A stretch of DNA of 64,000 bases from Triticum aestivum (taxonomy: Eukaryota; Streptophyta; Magnoliopsida; Poales; Poaceae): NCBI RefSeq assembly GCF_018294505.1, contig NC_057800.1, forward strand, positions 475,141,037 to 475,205,036. The letters run 5' to 3'. The stretch's first letter is position 1. Every line of letters starts with the position of its first letter. The translations under genes and the position numbers were made by a program. Shown in pieces: positions 36,400 through 45,457 of the stretch. The notes under the pieces are model-generated. The model saw only the letters and a list, made by a program, of their open reading frames with translations, was not told where the DNA came from and did no database searches.

Positions 36400-39300
36400 A
36401 TGGGGAAGGAGAGAACGGCGGCGCTAGAACGTGCGAAGAAGGCGATGGAGGCGGCGAAAAGCAGGAAGACGAATCAGGGGTCTTCATCACGCTCGGAGCT
36501 GCCGTCGGGTTGGATCCAGGGAGATTGGATCCGATCTTCGCTTCGACAGGAGGACTTGGACGATATGGCCGAGTTAGGGCTGATCGTCCACGAGTCTGCG
36601 CGGCTGCCAGAGGGGGAAACGGAACCGCAGCCGCGACCGGGTGAGTGCATTCTGCTCACCACCCATGTCGACCGCGGCTTCTCTCTTCCTCCACACCCCT
36701 TCTTTCGGGGTTTTTTGAATTTCTTTGGGGCCCAACTCCATCATTTTACTCCCAACACCATCATGTATCTTGTCGCGTTTGTATCCATGTGCGAGAATTT
36801 CCTTGGATGTCGACCGCACTGGGGTCTTTTCAAGCACATCTTTACCATCCGCTCCCAATCGGTGAAGAAAGCAAACTCGAACGATGAGAAAACCCATGTT
36901 ATCCAGATGTGTGGGGGTCTGGGTATTCAGAAGAGGAAAAGAAGTTCTTTTCCCTCAACGACTCTTCTAGACTCGGTCAGGGGCTGGCAGTCGACCTGGT
37001 TCTACTGCCAGGACATCCTGACGCCAGGCCAGTCGACTGGACTTGCCCCTTTCTCTTTTGATCGAGTTCAAACTCCATCTTCGTTGAAAATGACTGCCGC
37101 GAAGAAGGCGGAGACAGGCATGCTCGTCGAGAGAGTGGTTCAGTTGATCAACCAAGGTGTCACTTGCATGGATCTACTAGAGGTGTTCCTTAGTCGGCGC
37201 ATCCAACCACTACAAGCTCGTGACCACTCCATGTGGATGTACTCCGGGGCTGGTGACACCGCTCGGGTTCATCCGGAGGAGGTGGCGGCCAAAATAGTGG
37301 CCGAGTGGTTGAAGGGTATCACCGGGAACAAGGACAACCCCAGGGGTGCTAGGAGAGTCAGCCATTTCAGCGACAGAAACCAACTAGACAAGGTTTTGCC
37401 ATTTCAACTAAGCTTTTAGACGTGTTTTTCGATTGTTTGTCAATCTGACTAACTTGCAGTCGGCTCCTTGTCTTGTAGATTTACACGGAGCTGTATTCAA
37501 TGCCCAATGGCGAACAAGCTCTAGAGCAAGACCAAGAGGGCGAGGACAGTGTGGAGGAGAGCGGCGAGTAGGAGTCACTAGCCGACAATGATGAAGATGA
37601 GAGCGATGAGTCAGACAATGAGGAAGTAGCGCACTCACCGCCTCGTTCCGAACGTCGATCCAAGTAGCACCGTGATCCCATGGGCAGGCGCGGTAAAGCT
37701 GTGGCGTCGAGTGCTCCGTCTCAAAAACGTGCTCGGTCTCCGACTCCAGAATTGGCTCAGAAGGTCACCAAGCAGCCCAAGGTCAATCCTTCGAAGGCTC
37801 GGAAGACCTTGCCTAGAATCAAGATGGACGTTCCTGTTGCTTCTGGGTAAATGTTCTTCCCGTATTTTCTTATTCCGACTGACTTTTTTGTTCTGACCAA
37901 GTGGATGATGAACCTTTATAGCTCGACCTCAGCTGCGACTGACATGGACATTGACAAGAATCCGGTCGACGAGGAAACCGACGACGTAGCTACCTCCAAA
38001 GCCAGTAAGTCTGCCCGATTCGAATTTAATTGGTCGACTGGATTGTTTGTCGGATATCCGTACGACTTTCTCTGTTTATTGCAGTTCCACGAGACGTTGT
38101 TGTGCTCCCAGATGATGAAGAAGAAGCACCGCTAAGGGGGGTGGGGGGAGGAGGAAATACAAGGAACTGGGCGGGAAAGCGCCTGAGGTCCAGATTCTTC
38201 AGTCGACCGTGACGCCTGGGACGGCAATCGAGCAATCGACAGATCCGGCTTGAACCAACGTCACCTTCGCTGTCCCGCTGTCAACTGGTTGTCCATCAGG
38301 ATCAACTGCTCAGACTTCTGCTGCACTGATACAACTCCACACTTCATATCATGCAGCTGCTTCGACTGCTCTGCCCGCATCGCTTTTTACTGTGTATCAG
38401 ACTCCGAACGACCCATCGACTGCTGCCAAGGAAGCTCTTCTTCAGTTAAATCTTGTGATGGGCCAAATGAAAGTGGTGCATGAGGCCAGTCAGGTGGCCT
38501 TCAACACCGGAGCTGCTCTGCAAACCAATGTCCAGGTTAGTTGGTCATATTTCTCGTCTGATCACCCACTGGGGTGTTGTCCCTTTTTTAAATTGTATAA
38601 GTCACTTTGGATCAACTCAAGCTGAATCTTTGAACTAGTGGGGGCACTCTAAGTGCACCCACTGGGTGTAGTCCCCGAGACCATAGTTGACCACGGGCAG
38701 TCAACTGTGGTCCGAGAATCTGAACTTTCTTTTTTACAACTCGCGCTAGGCGGACCATGCCTAGTGGAATTAAAACCAGTGGGTGCATGCTAAGTGCACC
38801 CACTGGGTGTAGTCCCCGAGACCATAGTTGACTGTGGGCAGTCGACTGTGGTCTGAGAATCTGAACCTCTCTTTTTTGAATGTTTGATTTGATGGTAGTC
38901 TTGGAGTAGCTGTCGCCAGTGATGTCTTTCATTTCAGTCGACTGACGAGTCTTATGTGTTGGCTATAGAAATCTTGTGATCTCGGTGCTCAACTCTCTAC
39001 ACTGAACCAGCAACAAATCAGCCTCAACCTTGATCTGGAACTGGCCAAAAAGAATCTCAAGACTGCTCGCGATGAAGTAGCTGCCATGGGAGGTAACCAA
39101 TCATGAATTGTTTATCTTACTGTTGCTGGCACTTTTCCTTTCCATTCTTTTGAACCGAGTGACTCCACTCGAGAAGATGTACGTAGTGAAAACCATCAAC
39201 TCCAAGCCCATCTGAAGAGTGTTATTTCTTTAGAGAAAATGAAGCAGGCTTTGGAAAAGAAGGATCTGGATCTTGCTGCTGCAGAAGGAAGCGTGAGAGA

Positions 39301-40085
39301 AAACTGCGCTTACCGACAAGAAGCTTGCTTCGGTCGACAAGCTAGAAGAAGAGAATTCCAAATTGAAGACTGTTGTCTCTGATGCCAATCGAGAGGTCGA
39401 GCGACTGAAGAAGGACAAGGACAAGCTGACTGACGAGCTTGGGAACCTCAAAGTTAAGAAGGGCGATTTGGAGTCTTATCTGGGCCAGCTTGCAGCAAAG
39501 TTGGTCTTAAACCTTGAAGGTACTGATGGTTGACTAACTTGTTTCTGTCGACTGTCAATTTTAACTATATCGTCGACTCACCATTCACTCGACTGTGCAG
39601 AGTTTTGTCAAGACTTTGAAGCGGAAACTGGGCGGGTCGAGACAGGTCTTGACCCCATAAACTGTCCAGTCAAGGATGATGTTGCGATGAATGTACTACA
39701 GTTGGAATCTCGCATGGACAGCGCGGTTACTTATCTTGCCCGCCTGAAAGCGGTGATGACTCGGGTTGATGCTGAACTCTGAACTCAGGCAGAACCGTCA
39801 CAAGATCTCGAGTCCCTGATGGCTCGACTGAATCAAATCCCCGACCGAGTGCAAGAATGGAAGAAGTCATCCGCTCGTTGTGGCGCTGATGTCGTGTTGT
39901 CCCTAGTCTGAGTGCACTGCAAAGACGTCAAAGAAGACAAGCTGGCAGAACTCAAGGTTGCTAACACCAAGAGACACACTTTCTAGTCCTTCATGGACAC
40001 TTTCCTTGAAGCCGCCACTCGTATTGCAGACAGCATAGACCTTGACAGTTTCTGCGACCCAGCCAGTCCTTCTCCTGACGCCTGA
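36400..40085 (+). pseudogene. Antisense spliced gene of RT-D (putative gypsy-type transposon protein)
   Basis: Exon 1 (36400-37392) starts MGKERTAALERAKK and contains the same conserved N-terminal domain as the RT-A antisense gene (FFRGFLNFFGAQLHHF, CENFLGCRPHWGLF). It ends AAG|GTTTTG. Exon 2 starts after TTGTAG at 37480 and ends CTTCTGG|GTAAATG near 37847. Exon 3 starts after TATAG near 37921 and ends GCCA|GTAAGT near 38006. Exon 4 starts after ATTGCAG near 38084 and ends CCAG|GTTAGT near 38535. Exon 5 starts near 38970 and ends GGGAG|GTAACC near 39092. Coiled-coil exons follow, the last one 39600-40085. Codon phase fits across the introns I could follow. It is broken by stops in exon 2 (two TAG), a G-run frameshift near 38140, a shift in the coiled coil, and several stops after 39780. 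Function unknown. Confidence 0.75.
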
Positions 40086-40299
40086 CCGAAAAACATTATG
40101 CTCCACCTTTATTTGCCTCGGAATGCCGAGTGATTGTGTAACTGTTAAACTACTTCGGGCTTGATGCTCGAATACTTTTGATCCACCGCCTGGAACTTTT
40201 AGGATCTATCTGAACTTGGTTTATTTCTGAATATGCTTGTATTTGCCTTCGCGTGGAATTTGCTCTTTGAGATGTAGCCCTGAAGTGGAGACTTCAATC

Positions 40300-40735
40300 G
40301 ACCTGCGCCTCGTCGTCCCTACGGACAAGGATGGAGCGCAAGTTGTATTTGTGGCGTAGCTCGGAGAAGAAGGTCGTGGTTGACCTGCACCTCGTCGCCC
40401 TTGCAGATAGGGATGGAGCGTACGTTGTACTTGTGGCGTAGCTCCTAAGGAGAATGTTGCAGTCGACCTGCACCTCGTCGTCCTTGCAGATGGGGATGGA
40501 GCGCAAGTTGAACTTGTGGTGTAGCTCCTAAGGAGAAGGTTGCAGTCGACCTGCACCTCATCGTCCTTGCGGCTGGGGATGGAGCGCATGTTGTATTTGT
40601 GGCGCAGCTCCAAAGGAGAAGGTTGTAGTCGACCTGCACCTCGTCGTCCTTGTAGATGGGGATGGAGCGTACGTTGTATTTGTGGCGCAGATCCGAAGGA
40701 GAAGGTTGCAGTCGACCTGCACCTTGCCATTCTTG
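40300..40735. repeat. 83-bp tandem repeat array in RT-D
   Basis: GACCTGC recurs at 40300, 40382, 40465, 40548, 40631 and 40714, so the period is 82-83 bp with about 5.5 copies. Each unit contains GGATGGAGCGYA and TTGTGGCG. Because 83 is not a multiple of three, all frames read similar peptides; I do not consider it coding. Confidence 0.92.
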
Positions 40736-40761
40736 CGGATACAAACGAACTTTAAACCTTA

Positions 40762-41293
40762 GGTGAGTACTGGACTGCAGCTAAGCCCCCGAGTGGGAGG
40801 GTTGCTCACCACTCGGTAGGATTTTTTAAACTTAGGCGAGTACTGGACTGCAGCTAAGCCCCCGAGTGGGAGGGTTGCTCACCACTCGGTAGGATTTTTT
40901 AAACTTAGGCGAGTACTGGACTGCAGCTAAGCCTCCGAGTGGGAGGGTTGCTCACCACTCGGTAGGATTTTTAAACTTAGGCGAGTACTGGACTGCTGCT
41001 AAGCCTCCGAGTGGGAGGGTTCCTCACCACTCGGTAGGATTTTTTAAACTTAGGCGAGTACTGGACTGCAGCTAAGCCCCCGAGTGGGTTGGTTGCTCAC
41101 CACTCGGTAGGATTTTTTAAACTTACATGAGTACTGGACTACAGCTAAGCCTCCGAGTGGGAGGGTTGCTCACCACTCGGTAGGATTTTTTAAACTTAGG
41201 CGAGTACTCGACTGCAGCTAAGCCTCTGAGTGGGAGGTTGCTCACCACCCGGTAGGATTTTTTAAACTTGGGCGAGTATTGGATTGCAGCTAA
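40762..41293. repeat. 73-bp tandem repeat array in RT-D, left part
   Basis: About seven copies of a 73-bp unit (CTAAGCCCCCGAGTGGGAGG...). Each unit has an 8-bp inverted repeat CCGAGTGG/CCACTCGG around a 12-base loop. It stops exactly at CACTA-B; the last TAA (41291-41293) is one copy of its target duplication. Confidence 0.94.
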
Positions 41294-41632
41294 CACTACT
41301 AGGAAAAGGCCTACTAATGGCGCACCTAATTTGGCCATTAATGGCGCATTAGTGGTGCGACATTAGTGCCACGCCACTGGTGCGCCATTAGTATCTGGTA
41401 TACTAATGGCGGACCTCAGATGTGCCATTAGTATATACAATAGTGCGCCATTAGTATGCCTCCCAGGGGGGCATGTATACCCAGGTGCTTTGGCATACTA
41501 ATGGCGCACAACAACAAGATGCGCCATTAGTAACTTCGGCATACTAATGGCGCATTGTTTAATGATGCGCCATTAGTATCCTTTGGCATACTAATGGCGC
41601 ACTGCGATGTGATGCGCCATTAGTATGAATAT
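41294..41632. repeat. Left terminal and subterminal repeats of CACTA-B
   Basis: The CACTA end, then about a dozen copies of ACTAATGGCGCA or its complement TGCGCCATTAGT, mostly as facing pairs 10-20 bp apart. In En/Spm such repeats bind the accessory protein TNPA. Confidence 0.92.
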
Positions 41633-41994
41633 TAGGTTTTTTTATTTTTTAATTTTCTGTTTTTTGCACAGGTTACAAAATGTATAATTGGACAAAATAT
41701 AGACAGCACACATCAACAACAGATTCATCGAATACAATAGAAGATTAGTCTCTGAATACAATTCATCATATTAGTCTCCGAATACAATTCATCATATTAG
41801 TCTCCGAATTGAAAAGACCGAACAAAGATAGAACATTATATTACAAGTCTCGAGACCACGAGTAGCGAGTTTGTCTTCACACTACAAGTCGATATCGATC
41901 ATCTAAACTACCATCACATAGAAGAGAGTTGCGGTCATCACGATGAGCATCATCACATAGAAGAGAGTTGCGGTCATCACGATGAGCATCATCA
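41633..41994. other. CACTA-B 3' flank of second gene
   Basis: AT-rich non-coding stretch. TTAGTCTCYGAATACAATTC repeats at about 41745-41805, and a 39-bp duplication (CATCACATAGAAGAGAG at 41912 and 41951) overlaps the end of the second gene. Confidence 0.65.
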
Positions 41995-42473
41995 CGATGA
42001 AATTCAGCGGGGAACTTGTATCGTTCGTGCAGCTTCGTGAAGAGGAGGTTGCGCAAATTCCCTTAGTCAGGATGCCTCAGGTTCTCGGTGTTGATCGAGA
42101 CGGTGCTCCGGAGAATGCACCCGAGCTGAAGCGAGTACCCCTTGACTATTCATTTGGGTGCCGTTGGATTCCCGTCGGAGTCCACTTCAGTAACTTCCTC
42201 CTTGAGGGTGCGGAGCATGGTCGGGCGCCGGTCCTTCCGTTGCCTCTTCGGTTGGCTGCCATCTGTGCGTGCGCCACCATCATCAGTGGTAGCATCCTCG
42301 GCGGCACCATCAGTAGTGGCATCAGTGGGGTCATCCTCGGCGGCACCATCAGTGGTCTCAGGATCGGTGGGGAAGGCGGCGTCCTCATACAAGTGAGGTT
42401 GTTCCTCCATCTCCTGGGACAGCTCCCAGAATGCCGTGCCGCCCGAACCCCCGGCCTCATCGTTGTTGGCCAT
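41995..42473 (-). pseudogene. CACTA-B second gene, truncated (En/Spm-type plant transposase ORF2)
   Basis: Starts MANNDEAGGSGG at 42473. It is acidic at first (repeated TTDGAAED words), then has the basic patch PKRQRKDRRPT, and then, after in-frame stops near 42150 and 42061, a region with KGYSLQLGCIL and LLFTKLHERYKF. These words resemble the N-terminal part of the ORF2 proteins (Ptta/En/Spm family) found beside tnp2 transposases in Triticeae CACTA elements. The family call is from memory. The C-terminal part is missing: the frame runs into a small duplication and AT-rich sequence. It lies on the same strand as the transposase, separated by repeats and captured DNA. Confidence 0.6.
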
Positions 42474-42543
42474 GTTTCTCTCTAAATAGGAACAAAGTTT
42501 GGTAAAAAAGTTGGTTATTGTCAAGGAACAAGATCATGGTCTC

Positions 42544-42716
42544 ATCATTTAGGGTTTGTCGACACCGAGGCATCCTAAAAGCTAAGCTTTTATCATTGAG
42601 GGTTTTTCGACGCCGAGGCACCCTAAAAGCCTAAGCTTTCATCATTTCGGTTTTTATTGACACCGAGGCACCCTAAAAGCCAAGGTTGTATAATTAATGG
42701 TTTGTCGACACCCATG
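42544..42716. repeat. Short tandem repeats, CACTA-B interior
   Basis: Three to four diverged copies of a roughly 55-60 bp unit containing TTTGTCGACACCGAGGCA and CCTAAAAGCTAAGCTTT. Confidence 0.85.
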
Positions 42717-42728
42717 CATTAGTCACAA

Positions 42729-42820
42729 GTACCCCATATGTCCTATTTTTAGCAAAGTCATGCTAAAATTCACGGAAAATTTCAGCATGACCTTTGCTGA
42801 AAATAGGGCATATGGAGTAC
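42729..42820. repeat. Long near-perfect hairpin in CACTA-B
   Basis: Two inverted arms of about 45 bp (42729-42773 and 42776-42820) around a 2-3 base loop. The left arm begins GTACCCCATATGTCC; the right arm ends GGGCATATGGAGTAC. About 38 of 45 positions pair, several others as G:U, and one base is bulged. A transcript would fold into a tight stem suited to Dicer-like processing. Confidence 0.88.
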
Positions 42821-44009
42821 CCGAATTTGCCGGAATGGAAGTTAATCGACATTCCAGCAAACTCAAGGGCCTCTCGGGTGGACAAGGCAAAAAGGCCTCC
42901 ATCACAACATGGAAAATACATTGGCGTGTGAAGAGGTGAAACAATATATGCATCTCCAAGCAGTATCATTCAACATTTTGGACAAACCACTACAAGCAAT
43001 ACTGGATCAGATACAAGAAGAATGTGAGAAAATGCAGACAAATACTAACAGATTGAGGTGTTTAACTTGTGGTGCTCTCTATGCTATTAACATTTCAAGT
43101 CAAAACCTTTTCTGGTTAGTAAGTGTTTCTTGAGCATATGTATGTAGTAAGTGTTTCTGCTCTCAGTGTTTCAGAACACATATTTTAGCTACCTAGTACC
43201 AGTGCTATTACCCAGCAGTTAATTAGCTTTTGCTTTTGCTTTTCAGTGCCAAATTCTAGCTAGTACCAGCAAATTAACATCTAGCATCAATCATTTTCAA
43301 ATATATATACACTGGACATTTTAATATTAACCTAAGGAAAAATGAATAGTTAGGTTAATTACCCACTATTAGTTATTCAGTCTGATGCTTTGTTCTACAC
43401 TTTGATGCAAATTAGTATATAGAAGAAGCTACATTGATACATCATCATGCTGGGTAATATTAAACCCAAGCAACTTTATAATCAACCCAAGATACATCAA
43501 CTACTGCACTGTCCTGCCTAATAAAAACAGTCATGCCAGCATATACTATATAAATCTGAATTTGTGTTTACAAGAAGAGTGCCCATTGCAATGTAAACCT
43601 GAGAACACAACTCACCTCAAGTGCAGGATATAGCAGACACCTACTTCTTCAGTCAAGTGCAGTAAAAGACCGTTTGCAGAACCTGTTTAGTCAGAGTTGA
43701 ACATTAGAATCCATACTATGCTCTACTATGCTTGTAAAGGAACACTATTCTTGTAATGGATGCAGTTGAAGCAGGTTGGGTTGCTGGACTTTGCTATGCT
43801 TGGAGAAGGTGCATTGCGTACCGAGAGCTAAACATACGAGCACATCTCGGATTTGTTCTCAGAACATGGAAATGGAAAATGCAGGTTGACATTTCATCTA
43901 GTAGTGAGCAAGCAGAAGAATAAAGGCATTGGGAAAACTAGGTGCACTGTATTTTGGGTAACATGGCCACATGTTCTCGGTTTGGCCACAATTCAAGCAT
44001 TGTATTCTT
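42821..44009. other. CACTA-B interior without recognised genes
   Basis: AT-rich sequence without long frames. Near 43810 the words GGAGAAGGTGCATTGCGTACCGAGAG repeat, with changes, the 3' edge of the captured gene fragment at 44113-44140, so part of the capture may have been duplicated. Confidence 0.55.
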
Positions 44010-44092
44010 GGGTCAATCTGGGTCACATGGTTTGCAATTCAACCAATTTTGGGTCAATGTGGGTAACATGGTTTGCAACTGAACCAATTTTG
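44010..44092. repeat. 41-bp tandem duplication
   Basis: GGGTCAATNTGGGTNACATG and what follows occur twice, at 44010 and 44051, directly beside the captured gene fragment. Confidence 0.85.
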
Positions 44093-44136
44093 GGTTTGTT
44101 TGACTTTGCTGCCACTGGAGAAGGCGCATTGCATAC

Positions 44137-44458
44137 CGAGAGGTGGTCGAGGAAGGCGAGCACGGCCACGTCATCGCCGGTGACGATCTTCTCGGCCTTG
44201 TCGACGGCGGTGAGGTTCTGCACTGCAGGGCCCAGCTTCTTGCCGATCCAAGCGACAATGGCGTCCCTGCAGCAAAGCAAAAACAAAATTCTCAGCAGCT
44301 GCGGAGCGGGAACAGGGAGGGAATTGGGGATCTACAGAAATTGCTCACTTGGTCCTCTCGCCGGAGTAGTCCCTGGGCACGCCGTCGATGAAGAAGAGGA
44401 GGGTGGGGTAGCCCTGCACGCCGTGCGCCTGCCCCAGGTCGTGCTCCTCGGTGGCATC
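44137..44458 (-). pseudogene. Captured protein disulfide isomerase gene fragment (exon-intron-exon)
   Basis: Minus strand, two exons with a spliceable intron. Exon a (44458-44349) reads DATEEHDLGQAHGVQGYPTL, LFFIDGVPRDYSGERT, which is thioredoxin-fold sequence with the cis-proline turn GYPT. It ends ACCAA|GTGAGC. The intron (44348-44277) ends TTTGCTGCAG. Exon b (44276-44137) reads DAIVAWIGKKLGPAVQN, then LTAVDKAEKIVTGDD, then LAFLDHLS, and ends CTCG|GTATGC. The phase fits (Lys codon split over the intron). This matches the end of the first catalytic domain and the start of the next domain of plant PDIL1-type isomerases, endoplasmic-reticulum enzymes that form and shuffle disulfides. The CXXC active site is not included. 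No stop lies within the exons. Truncated on both sides; not a working gene. Confidence 0.87.
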
Positions 44459-44650
44459 GGGGCGGCGTCGAGGCGGCGTCGAGGCGGCGGGGCAGCGGCG
44501 TCGAGGCGGCGTCGGGGCGGCGTCGAGGCGGCGTCGGGGCGGCGTCGAGGCGGCGTCGGGGCGTCGAGGCGGTGTCGGGGCGTCGAGGCGGCGTCGAGAC
44601 GTCGAGGCGGCATCGGGGCGGTGTCAAGGTGGCGGGGCAGCGGCGTCGGG
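44459..44650. repeat. GC-rich minisatellite
   Basis: CGGCGTCGAGG repeated many times in 10-30 bp steps, abutting the captured isomerase exon. Long frames on both strands here are repeat artefacts. Confidence 0.9.
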
Positions 44651-44739
44651 AGAGGAGAGGGGAAGGGGATCGAGGGCGAGGGCGAGGGAGAGAGAGGGGA
44701 TAGGTTTGGGCCGGGGAGGAAATATGGATGGGGGCGGCA

Positions 44740-44821
44740 CAATACTAATGGCGCACCACCCCTCGGTGCGCCATAAGTACATCCATACTAATGGTGCACC
44801 TCACCCTGGTGCGCCATTAGT
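44740..44821. repeat. Subterminal-type repeats in the middle of CACTA-B
   Basis: Two facing pairs of ACTAATGGCGCAC/GTGCGCCATAAGT and ACTAATGGTGCACC/GTGCGCCATTAGT. These motifs otherwise occur only near the element ends, so their central position is odd. Confidence 0.85.
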
Positions 44822-44894
44822 ATTTTTTTTTTGATTTCTGCTCGAGCCAACAGGTTATCTTCCACCTGACCTGATCCACATCAAGTTCCCTCTA

Positions 44895-44956
44895 CTAGCT
44901 CGACTTGTCAGCAGCCAGTTCTCACACCAGGAGGTCCTGGGTTTGATTCCCAAGCT
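44895..44956 (+). other. tRNA-like remnant (tRNA-Val-like)
   Basis: A box-A-like TAGCTCGACTTGTCAGC, an anticodon-arm-like CCAGTTCTCACACCAGG (CAC within the loop) and a box-B TPsiC arm CTGGGTTTGATTCCC are in order and spacing close to a tRNA, followed by a T-run. The acceptor stem does not pair well, so it is a pseudo-tRNA or SINE head, not a working gene. Confidence 0.35.
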
Positions 44957-45099
44957 CCACATTTTTTTATGCATTTAAAATGTTGTTTGATACTTATTTG
45001 TGTTTAAATATGTTCAAACTTGTTTAAATCATAACAGTAATATATTTTTTTATAAGACAGTAATAATTTTTTTTAAATATCATCAAATAGTAATGCCGG

Positions 45100-45275
45100 T
45101 GGAGCGGGGGAGGGTGCGGGGGGTGCAGGGGGTCGGCGGCGGTGGTTGAGTAGGGGAGGGGTGCAGGGGGTCGGCGGCGGCGGTTGAGTAGGGGAATCGA
45201 GGATGCGTGGGGTCGGCGGCGGCGGTTGAGTAGGGGAATCGAGGGTGCGGGGGGTCGGCGGCGGCGGCCGGTGGA
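45100..45275. repeat. GC-rich tandem repeat, about 40-bp period
   Basis: GGTCGGCGGCGGCGGTTGAG recurs at about 45131, 45170, 45211 and 45253, four copies. Confidence 0.85.
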
Positions 45276-45457
45276 CCGGTGGGTGCTCGGCGGCGAGGGG
45301 GACCGGATCTGGCGAGGTGGGATAGCGATCGTGATGGAGGGGGATCGAGATCGAGTGTCCATGAAATTTAAAAATATTCATGATAGTTCAACAAGTGCCC
45401 ATGAAATACAATCGAGAAATGAAGGTTACGATTTAAAATACAATCGATCTTAGCTAG

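Noticed and set aside
40221..40744. Repeat protein-like frames on the minus strand
   Set aside because: The 83-bp period is not divisible by three, so similar peptides appear in all frames.
40762..41290. Possible CRISPR-like array
   Set aside because: Units are contiguous tandem copies without unique spacers, in a plant retrotransposon.
43853..44776. 307-residue plus-strand frame in CACTA-B
   Set aside because: It runs antisense through the captured isomerase exons and the GC minisatellite; no domain.
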